Positions 56,061-64,000 of a stretch of DNA of 64,000 bases are shown here, in pieces; positions within the stretch are counted from its first letter, which is position 1; each line of letters starts with the position of its first letter. The notes beneath the pieces are model-generated. The model saw only the letters and a program-made list of their open reading frames with translations, was not told the origin of the DNA and searched no databases. The stretch is from Rhizomys pruinosus (lineage: Eukaryota; Chordata; Mammalia; Rodentia; Spalacidae), in NCBI GenBank assembly GCA_009823505.1, contig VZQC01010433.1, positions 358,762-422,761 on the forward strand. The letters run 5' to 3'. The translations under genes and the position numbers were made by a program.

Positions 56061-57639
56061 CACAATTTTTAAACAGACTTCTACATTTAATGATACATAC
56101 ATGTAACAAAGCAGAAGGGGAGCTATTTGGACAAAGGGATATCTGTGAGAAGTTAAGAGAAGTTAATAGGAGAGATGAATATGATCAAAATACATGATAA
56201 AAATGTCATACAGAAGCTAATTTTTACAATGAACATATATGAATGCCCTCATATAGAAGGCATACATGCAAGTAAAAGCATATTTCAGAATGTCTGTAGG
56301 TTCTTCATCAAGCCCTAGAAAGCTCATTAAATACAATGAAAACAAAGAGTTGCATAACAAGCCATAAAGGAACAGTGGTTCAACTACTTTAGTAGCCTTA
56401 TTCAAATATCCATAAATTTTAATTTCACTCCAGTTAAAAAAGGTAAAAGCACCAGTTGTGTATGCATCTAGTGGGATGGAAGATTGCTCATCAGCAATTA
56501 CCAAATCATTTGCTTAAATACCATTTCTCCACACTTAGCTCCTCACCTTCCTAGTGCACAAGAAGGATGGTCCCTGAGAATAGAATTCAGTGATATATGC
56601 TTCTTTGAGAACCACAGAGACCCTGGATCTAATTAATCCTGCAACCTTCTGCAAGCTGCTGGCCTGAAATGGTTGGAGTTCGCTTTAAAGCAGACTGAAT
56701 TTCAAACCAAAGGGCTCTGAGGTGGCAATAGCTCATTAATTCAGAGTGCAATTCAGTGACAGAAGAATTGTTTTAAATGCACAATCTAAAACTATTTAAA
56801 TTCACATTATAATTATAAGCAAAATCTATGCACTTCAAACTTGAAATCTAGATATGTAATCCACCGATAAAACTAATGAACAAAAAATTTTTAAAAAGAG
56901 GGGACTGTCATCTTACCAAGAAATGCTAATCAACCTACTTTTTTGAAGTGTGCCTCATTTGCATCACAAACATTATTATGAAAATTCAACATTATGCTTC
57001 TGTGTATTGCATTGTACTGCTCTGCTGAACATAAAAAACAGGCAACACTTCCTCAGAGTGAATAAAAATGGAATAAAAATCATGATCAAAGATAACTTCA
57101 ATTCCTTGTTAATTTTACCTTAATTCCACTCCTGGGACAAGGAGACTTCTTCATACATTTTCTTTCCTGTAACAAATTCTCCAGCAAGCTTATGGTCTCT
57201 AAATATATTCCCAAATGAAAGGCATGCATAAATAAACATCAGTCCAATTTGCATAGCCTCTACCTTAAATATGGCAGCACGTTCATAAACTCATTAGAGT
57301 TCGCTATGAGAAAAACTCATTACATTCCCATTAGACTATGGGAATTAACTTTTCAAAATTAATGTTACAGAAGTAATTTTTCTCTGTTTTCAAAGTAACC
57401 AGTAACAACTGAAAGTTTACCATTGTTTCTTAATCTTTTCCTTTTCAAACAAAATTCAAAGCAGTTATTTCTTTTGTAATAGTTATAGACATTTCTAAAG
57501 CACCTCTAGTGGTAACCAGTTTTTCTATAGATGAAGCACATTCTTTTCTTAAAAATTCAATAAGAATACCAAGCTTGGGATGTTTCAGTTATTACTGTGC
57601 ATTATTTTACCTGAAGAATATGCTAAATGGTAAGGCACT
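56061..57639. other. Repeat-free 1.6-kb block, no gene recognised
   Basis: No SINE, LINE or LTR seen. A/T-rich, with an ATTTGCAT octamer at about 56958 and TAAT-rich strings. The 95-codon minus frame at 56217-56504 shows no domain I know. Confidence 0.5.
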
Positions 57640-57682
57640 TTTATTTTATTTTATTTTATTTTATTTTATTTTATTTTATTTT
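57640..57682. repeat. (TTTTA)n microsatellite
   Basis: About 8 TTTTA units, forming the tail of the adjoining minus-strand B1. Confidence 0.97.
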
Positions 57683-57831
57683 TTGACCTTTTTGAGACTA
57701 AAGGGTATCCCTTTAGTCCCAGCTGGCCTGGAGCTCTCTATGTAGACCAGGCTGACCTTGAACTCACAGACCTCTGCCTGGCTCTGCCTCCCAAGTGCTG
57801 GGATTAAAGGCGTGCACCACCATGCCCAGCA
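57683..57831 (-). repeat. B1 SINE
   Basis: 'GACCTTTTTGAGACTAAAGG', 'GACCAGGCTGACCTTGAACT' and head 'GTGCACCACCATGCCCAGC'. Confidence 0.94.
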
Positions 57832-57835
57832 CTAA

Positions 57836-57934
57836 AGATGGTTTTTAGCCACCATGTGGGTGCTGGGATTCAAACCCAGGTCCTCTGCAAGAGAAGTCAG
57901 TGCTCTTAACCTCTGAGCCATCTCACCAGCCCCT
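57836..57934 (-). repeat. B2 SINE head fragment
   Basis: 'GCCACCATGTGGGTGCTGGG', 'GTCCTCTGCAAGAGAAGTCA' and head 'GCCATCTCACCAGCCCC'. Only the tRNA-like half remains. Confidence 0.92.
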
Positions 57935-58111
57935 GGCACACTTTGTAACTCAAAGTAACTTCACTTCAAAGTTAAAGTACTGAGAAATACAAATTGAATG
58001 GTTTCAGGCAAATTTCTTCCCCATCAGAAAATATAAGTATTCATTATTTATATTAAAAAAATCAAGATTTTCTTTTAAATGCTGACATTTTTTACTAACA
58101 ATTTTAACATT
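57935..58111. other. No gene seen
   Basis: Short unique spacer. Confidence 0.3.
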
Positions 58112-58195
58112 TTTTGTGGTGCTAGAGACTGAACCTAGCACCCTGTACATACAAAGGCAGCGACCCAGCTCTGAGCTACAACCCCAAACCAGTAC
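58112..58195 (-). repeat. ID-like SINE (old)
   Basis: 'GTGCTAGAGACTGAACCTAG', 'CACCCTGTACATACAAAGGC' and 'GAGCTACAACCCCAAACC' match the complement of a diverged ID element (tRNA-Ala-derived). Confidence 0.65.
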
Positions 58196-59065
58196 CTCCT
58201 TATCCTTGAACTGATTTTATCTAGTAAATATTTATGTCTATTAAAATCACATTATACTTACATGAAAAATAATTTGTGGCACTTCCAAGATGAAAGATAT
58301 GTCAGCTATAGAATACTTACTTTTTAAAAAAGTTATCACAGTATATTTATTTGGCTCTTGCCCAAGAGAACAAAAACTGTTTCAATGAGTGATAAGTATT
58401 GCTGTGAAATTGCAGGTTCTCAGTCAATTACTTGGTGGTATTATTATTTCTGAAAAATGCCATCTGGGGGAAAGAAGCATTTTGAATAGCCAAAAAGTCA
58501 GCCAAATCTTACTGATCGTGACTCATTTCAGTAGCAAACCTCTGTACCTTCTCTGGCAGATCAAATTAAACGCTGCTTGGGGAAGGTATGGGGCACTCCT
58601 CTTGTTGAAGCAATGCTGTACTTTCTATTCCTGCTGAGTAAATAGCCTCAAGTCAAACTACTTGCCCTGACTAATGATCAAACATATCCAGGAATTCTAT
58701 ACAAGAAATTCACTCTTCTCTCCTTTGAAGTGTATTGCTGGGAGAGTAATTGGGTTTGCTACAGATTTTTCCTTAGAACTGCAAAAGAAATTTCTTGGCT
58801 AAGCATATAATCAAGATACAGATTTTCTTTCTTTCTTTTTGATGGACAATGAATAAACATATGTCTCAAAAAGTGCCAGAATGATGCACTACGTCTTCGT
58901 AACAGACTTCTCAGCGAGGCTATGTTAACAAGTCCCAGTAGAAGTGTACCTCATTGGGAACATTTCATTCAGTGGCATATCCCCTCTAGAAATATAACTG
59001 TACTCCAAAATATTAATATCATGATAACTAAGCTGTTAGGAATATACCAAGTTTCGTTGAACATA
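58196..59065. other. No gene seen
   Basis: About 870 bp of unique sequence. An 82-codon plus frame at 58389-58637 is unsupported. Confidence 0.45.
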
Positions 59066-59202
59066 GAAGCCATGCTTGGTGGCTCATGCCTATAATTGTA
59101 GCACTCAGGAATCTGAGGAGGAGGATTCCTGAGAATTCAAGGTTGCTCTGGCCTAGGAGTTCCAGGCCAAGCCTAGTGAGACCCTGTCTCAAAAGAAAAT
59201 AA
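59066..59202 (+). repeat. B1-like SINE (old)
   Basis: 'GAAGCCATGCTTGGTGGCTC' head, 'CAAGGTTGCTCTGGCCTAGG' and 'TAGTGAGACCCTGTCTCAAA'. Diverged early B1. Confidence 0.75.
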
Positions 59203-59254
59203 GTCCAGAGTAAACCACACGAAACTACCAGTTTGGATATTATAAAACATAAGA

Positions 59255-59310
59255 GAGCTGGTTGTGGTGGTGCACACCAGTAGGATAAGCTGAAGAGGAA
59301 GAGGCCAGAC
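59255..59310 (+). repeat. B1 SINE fragment
   Basis: GAGCTGGTTGTGGTGGTGCA followed by a short relic of the B1 core. Confidence 0.6.
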
Positions 59311-59315
59311 ATACT

Positions 59316-59535
59316 GGGCTGAAGAGATGGCTTAGCAGGTGGTTAAGAGCACTGGGTGCTCAGGATTGTATCCCAACACCCACCTGGCGCTATCAACCAT
59401 CAGTAACTCCAGCTCCAGGGGATCCGATGCCCTCTTCTGTCCTCCATGGGCATTGCACGATATGGGTGTACTTAGATACGTGCAGTCAATACACCCATAC
59501 ACACCTAAATGCATTTGAAAAATCAACCATAAAAA
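59316..59535 (+). repeat. B2 SINE
   Basis: 'GGGCTGAAGAGATGGCTTAG' head, 'GGGGATCCGATGCCCTCTTC' and 'GGGCATTGCACGATATGGGT', then A-rich tail. About 20 bp of the 'CTGCTCTTGCAGAGGACC' region are shortened. Confidence 0.92.
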
Positions 59536-60381
59536 GATATAAGAAAAAGAGGTTATTTTTGGTGGGGGTGTTCAGCAGAGGCTGTTTAAACTATGTGTGA
59601 ATGAGATATTCAAAGACAGAGAGCATTTCAGCTGGTAGATTGTGGCTGGGAAAGGATTATAGGCCATGAAAGAAGACAAAATGTAATCTCTGTCTAGATG
59701 GTGAGATTCGTTCAGTATGAGTAGATCTTTAGAAAGGGGGAAGTGGTATACATGTAAGACAGACAAGAATGGAAAAGGTGAATGCAATCCCTTACACAGA
59801 GCTAGAGAAGGCTCTTTTGTTCCTGCTGAAAATCCAAAAGAGATACTCTACTGTCTTTTGACTCTTAGGTATAATATTGGATATAATAAAGGAATAATAA
59901 AGATCAATTTCCAAGCAATGGACAGTTAGTTTACCCCTTCTCGAATTTTCTGACTAGGTCCTTTGCCTCCCAAACAACTGGTATTTGGAGAAAAGTAAGT
60001 TAGCCTGCTATAACAATAGTCTAGAATGCTATGATCCTCAGACATGTCAAGGATGGCCATTTTAACTCTAGCATATTAAACTTTCTCAGTCCATGTGACT
60101 AAACCATGAAGTAGAAGGGCAGATAGTTTTAGAATGAGCCGTGATATGTCTGCATATCAGAAGAGGTAGAAAAGGTGCAAAGTGAAGTGATGAGGACAGG
60201 ACAGGCTGTGACGGTCACAAGCAGGGTGACCACAGTACAAATGATACAAATAGTACAAGGTGATCACAGGGCTTCATAATTCCTTGGCCAGTTAAAACTC
60301 CCAGACAATGTCATAGTTTAGAGTAGAAGAGAAACCGCCGCAGGTGTAAAGGAATGTGTAGAACCAAGAGTGTGCAGGCAG
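59536..60381. other. No gene seen
   Basis: About 850 bp of unique sequence. Confidence 0.45.
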
Positions 60382-60530
60382 CCAGTGGTGGTTGTAAACT
60401 CCTTTAATTCCAATCCTTGGGAGGCAGAGGCAGGCAGATCTCTGTGAGACTGAAGACTGTCTGGTCCATAGAGTGACTTTGAGGCAGACTGAGACTAGGG
60501 AGACCTTGTCCAAAAGAAAAAGAATGTACA
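60382..60530 (+). repeat. B1 SINE (diverged)
   Basis: 'AGCCAGTGGTGGTTGTAAAC' head, 'GGGAGGCAGAGGCAGGCAGA' and 'AGGGAGACCTTGTCC', A-tail. Confidence 0.85.
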
Positions 60531-60942
60531 GGCAAAGATATACAAGCAAAGGAGCAGGGTAGGACAAATAAAAGACAGAGCCTTAGTATCTCTGAAATAT
60601 GCTCAAGAGAACAAAACCTGCCAAAAAAAGGCAGAACAGAGGTAAGCAATGGATAGACAGTGCTGACCAGTTGCCTTTGTGGGAAGGGAATGGTGAACAA
60701 ACCAAAAACTCTTATAGTGCACTTACTGTGTTCACATTAGGTTTGAAATGACTAACGGGACAGAGTTTATCTTCTGTTTTGCTCACCCAGTAGAAAAGAA
60801 AGGACAGAATAATCAATGTATATCAACATCCATAATTTTAATGTGTGTGCATTCTCTTAGTAAAAGGTGTTTTGAGCACACCCCATATACTTATCTATCA
60901 ATTATATCCATATACTACTATCATGGTAAAGTATGAATATAT
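60531..60942. other. No gene seen
   Basis: About 410 bp of unique sequence. Confidence 0.4.
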
Positions 60943-61093
60943 ATTTTTTTGTATTTTTGAGACAGGGTCTCCCGATAGCCCCAGCTGGCCTGGAACTTAC
61001 TCTGTAGACAAGGCTGTCCTTGAACTCAGAGATCCACCTACTTCTGCCTCCCAAGTGCTAGGATTAAAGGCATGCACCACCATTCCCAGCCCG
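60943..61093 (-). repeat. B1 SINE
   Basis: T-run, 'TTTGAGACAGGGTCTCCCG' and head 'GCATGCACCACCATTCCCAG'. AAAGTATGAATAT occurs on both sides (60927 and 61096), a probable target-site duplication. Confidence 0.95.
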
Positions 61094-61729
61094 ATAAAGT
61101 ATGAATATTATGGCATATACACAAACATACAAATATAGAAGAATGTGAAAAATAAATATGGAGAGATTTTAATAGTTTCTTCAGAGTCCGTTAACTTAGA
61201 TAATTATTTTCTTTTCAGCCCCAATCATAATGTGAAGTGCTTAGACTTTATATTCTATAGGCAATGAAGAAAAAAAAAGTTTGTGAACATGAAATGAGAT
61301 GATCAAAGTGTTGTTTAGGAAAATTAAGCCATGAAATCCAAGTTGGTATTAGAAGGGAGTTTAGCTGGTATCCCAGAAGTTGGAGATAAAGGCCACTCTG
61401 ACAACTATGATTTGAAATGATAAGGGCCATGATTTATATTGACAGCACAAATCAAGAGAGTGGCAACACACTTTGGCCTTTGAAAATTATGGCAAAACAG
61501 TCTGCTGAGTGCATTCCATTGAACATGGGGTGTGCAGCCCAAACATCGCTGCAGACACGTGTCCTGGAGAGGACTCCTGTTCTGATTGACTGCTGGACTT
61601 TCAGCTCAGAAAATTCCTCAAAGGATGGCACTTAACCATGATGAATAAAGCCTCCTGAAAGAACCTCAGGTCTCTGACCTTCTTCTGCCCTCCTGTTCCC
61701 TTTATTTTACCAAGGAACTGACTATAAAG

Positions 61730-61737
<8 letters not shown>
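61094..61737. other. No gene seen
   Basis: About 640 bp. A 72-codon plus frame at 61417-61635 is unsupported. Confidence 0.4.
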
Positions 61738-61769
<32 letters not shown>

Positions 61770-61935
61770 CGGGGGGGGGGGCACATCCCTTTAATCCTAG
61801 CCCTTGGGGGAGAGAGGCAGGCGATCCTTGTGAGCTTCAAGGGCCAGCCTGGTCTACAGAGTGAGTTCCAGGACAGCCAGCACTACAAGGAGACCTCGTC
61901 TCAAAAGGGAGAAAAAAAAATAAAAAAACCAAATA
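61738..61935 (+). repeat. B1 SINE preceded by a long A-run
   Basis: About 29 As, then GGCCGGGGGGGGGGGCACAT (head with a G-run), 'CAAGGGCCAGCCTGGTCTAC', 'CAGGACAGCCAGCACTACAA' and an A-rich tail. ATAAAGAAATTCT lies on both sides (61724-61736 and about 61933-61945), so the A-run and the B1 share one target-site duplication. Confidence 0.9.
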
Positions 61936-61945
61936 AAGAAATTCT

Positions 61946-62351
61946 CTGACTTACCTTGTCTCAGAGTAGATCTGAAGACTCCTTCCAGAAGAGATCCTGC
62001 CTACCCTTAAAAGGAAGGAATGCTACTTCGAGATCAAGAAGAATCTGAACAAACACACCTTGCTTGTTTTCCTTCAGGCTATCAGCATTGGGTATTTTGT
62101 CTAATCACATTTCTATGGGGCTGTTCACCAAACTTAAGCATAAAAATAGACATTGCATCTTAGGGTCTTCAGTTCTAAAGACTGAAGACCCTAAAGACTG
62201 TGCCATATAAGACATTGAATAGGCTTGCCCTGCTTTTCTCAAGCCAATCTTTCTTTTGTTATAGCTGTGTGAGCTATGACCCAGAATGGGGGAAAAGGCC
62301 ACACACCTTAGCACTTTAAGATTCCATTGTTGTACTAAAGGGATCTCAATA
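61946..62351. other. No gene seen; contains a perfect hairpin
   Basis: About 400 bp of unique sequence with an inverted repeat at 62160-62194. Confidence 0.45.
62160..62194. repeat. 14-bp perfect inverted repeat (hairpin)
   Basis: TTAGGGTCTTCAGT at 62160-62173 and its exact complement ACTGAAGACCCTAA at 62181-62194, separated by 7 bases (TCTAAAG). No terminator role is expected in a mammalian genome. Confidence 0.9.
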
Positions 62352-62524
62352 GTTTTTTGTTTTGTTTTGTTGGATTTTTTTTTGTATTTTTGAGACAGAG
62401 TCTCCCTGTAGCCCCAGCTGTCCTGGAACTCACTCTGTAGACCAGGCTGGCCTTGAACTCACAGAGATCTGCCTGCCTCTGCCTCCCAAGTGCTGGGATT
62501 AAAGGTGTGCGCCACCACGCCCGG
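62352..62524 (-). repeat. B1 SINE (young)
   Basis: T/G-rich tail (TTTTG)n, 'TTTGAGACAGAGTCTCCCTG' and head 'GCGCCACCACGCCCGGA'. Target-site duplication ATCTCAATAG at 62343-62352 and 62525-62534. Confidence 0.97.
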
Positions 62525-62534
62525 AATCTCAATA

Positions 62535-62835
62535 GCATTTTTAGTGATATGATGTTCTATAGTTAAGTGAAAAAAAAAAAAACAAACAAATAACTAATTC
62601 TGGAGACAAAAGATCAATATGATCAAAACCCTTGAAAAATGTCTCAATAATTATAGGGTGTCATTTTTCTACTTTAATTGCAGACAAATTTCTGCTTTGA
62701 TTCTAAAAAATCCATCTAGCAGCATCTTTTTTAAAGTTATTATATCTGCCTTAGCAATGAAACATTGAACAGCATAACAAACATTTCATACTTTCCCAGC
62801 TGTGCTATAAGCAGAGAAGAAATAATAATAACAAT
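62535..62835. other. No gene seen
   Basis: Short A/T-rich unique spacer. Confidence 0.35.
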
Positions 62836-62874
62836 ATATATAATATATATATATATTTATATATATATATATAA
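62836..62874. repeat. (TA)n microsatellite
   Basis: TA repeat with AATA and TTTA interruptions. Confidence 0.95.
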
Positions 62875-62887
62875 TACAGACCTCAAT

Positions 62888-63054
62888 TTTTTTTTTTTTT
62901 TTTTGGTCTTTTTGAACAGGACAGTCTCCCTGTAGCCCCAGCTGTCCTGGAACTCACTCTGTAGACCAGGCTGGCCTTGAACTCACAAAGATCCGCCTGC
63001 CTCTGCTTCCCGAGTGCTATGATTAAAGGCGTGCGCCACCCTCAACAGCCCCGC
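62888..63054 (-). repeat. B1 SINE with altered head
   Basis: T-run, 'GGTCTTTTTGAACAGGACAG', 'GACCAGGCTGGCCTTGAACT' and 'AAAGGCGTGCGCCACC', then CTCAACAGCCCCGC instead of the usual ACGCCCGGC. Target-site duplication AGACCTCAATTTT at 62878 and 63058. Confidence 0.95.
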
Positions 63055-63064
63055 AAAAGACCTC

Positions 63065-64000
63065 AATTTTAAGAAAAACTCTAAATGTGAGTGTTTTCCT
63101 GAAATACCCAAGGCTAAAGATTATTACACTGGAGAGATTACAGGAAAGGTACTTAGAACAAAATCAATAGAATGTCTTAATAAATGTCAGCAGGATGTGT
63201 GCGGGTGACATGGTCAGTATTCTATAAAACTCCACTTCTCTTCCTCAACCCCCCATAAAGGTTTCAAAAACACCAATCAGTAAAAGTAATCCAAAGATCA
63301 CAGAGCATTTCTTTATAACCTGCAAGGTGCAATTTCTTTCCTGGTGCTTTATATCTTCTACATGGCAGGTAATAAGACAAAATTCAAGTTTACTTATAAT
63401 CGTGTCATTTTAGCTTTCATTTACAATGTTGTACAACAGTAACTGCCTTGATGAAGGATGTTAAAGCCAAAATCCAATTGAACATCAAGACACTTCTATC
63501 TGATCACCTGAGAAAGCTGCATTAGAGTGTCATTCAAACACATTATATTTGACAAAGGCTGCTTTTCTTTATTCTTTTTCTTATTTCTCTCTGAAAAACT
63601 CAAAGTAATTTCAGGTAGTCTCCAAATATTTTAGGCTAACCCTGAAAACAGGAAAAACACATTAGAGGCCCATTATATTTCCTTGTCTTTTCATGGCTGT
63701 GAGGGTAGGCACATTTCTGTCTGCCCCTCACATCAGTCTAACATTCCTATCAAAGCAAATTACCCAGTAATTAGCTCATTCATTCTGTATACTCTAATGA
63801 GGGAATTTCTCAATCAAAACCTCTGATTTCATTGTCAGAGAATGGCTCAGAGGAATGTCTATTTAATTTCTCTTCTTAATTACTTTATCTATCTGATAAA
63901 GTTATCCTACAGGACACTGGTTTAATTATTCCTTAAATTCTTCATATTCTTCAATAGTTCAATCAATGCTTAAAAATCTGTATGTACATGTGTGTATACA
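63065..64000. other. Repeat-free block, no gene recognised
   Basis: About 940 bp with no SINE or LINE visible. It contains TAATTA-type homeodomain-like strings (CAGTAATTAGCTCATTC near 63765). No exon identified. Confidence 0.45.

Overview
This window is nuclear DNA from a rodent, most likely a myomorph (mouse-like) species. It is saturated with B1 (7SL-derived) and B2 (tRNA-derived) SINEs. It also holds MaLR LTR elements of the rodent ORR1/MT type and of the older MLT1/MST type, L1 copies of several ages, one L2, one MIR, and many dinucleotide and tetranucleotide tracts. The B1 copies share a distinctive 3' half (GCTGGGGCTACAGGGAGACC) that differs from the usual mouse and rat B1, so Mus and Rattus look unlikely. 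I cannot name the species. I recognise no protein-coding exon, tRNA, rRNA or other RNA gene. All the longer open frames fall in repeats, in low-complexity tracts, or in unique sequence with no recognisable protein. The window reads as intergenic or deep-intronic DNA.

Layout. 0-8 kb: a B2, decayed L1 pieces, two old MaLR LTRs, an ORR1-like solo LTR and an old L1 3' end split by a B2. 8.4-15.2 kb: an ORR1-like LTR (split by a B2) with internal sequence downstream, then an L2 remnant, then more MaLR internal sequence with a second LTR. 15.2-18.6 kb: sparse. 18.6-19.2 kb: a MIR whose tail has expanded into a 57-bp minisatellite. 19.2-25.2 kb: a nearly full-length but dead L1. 25.6-33.1 kb: LTR fragment, a recent G-rich retroposon, B1/B2 copies and a perfect 435-bp duplication (28.65 and 31.55 kb). 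33.1-39.5 kb: mostly unique. 39.5-52.1 kb: a direct repeat of about 6 kb whose two copies meet at a single N (45526). 52-64 kb: SINEs, two inverted copies of a rodent repeat, and several repeat-free blocks.

The most important observations concern sequence history and assembly rather than a gene system. The 6-kb repeat around the N looks like two overlapping contig ends that were never merged, one of them incompletely error-corrected. A B2-B2 chimera marks a deletion of about 450 bp in one copy. A 435-bp block was copied 2.9 kb away between two headless, inverted B1s. I found no previously undescribed biological system and do not claim one. Family names for repeats come from memory of consensus sequences; subfamily assignment needs RepeatMasker.
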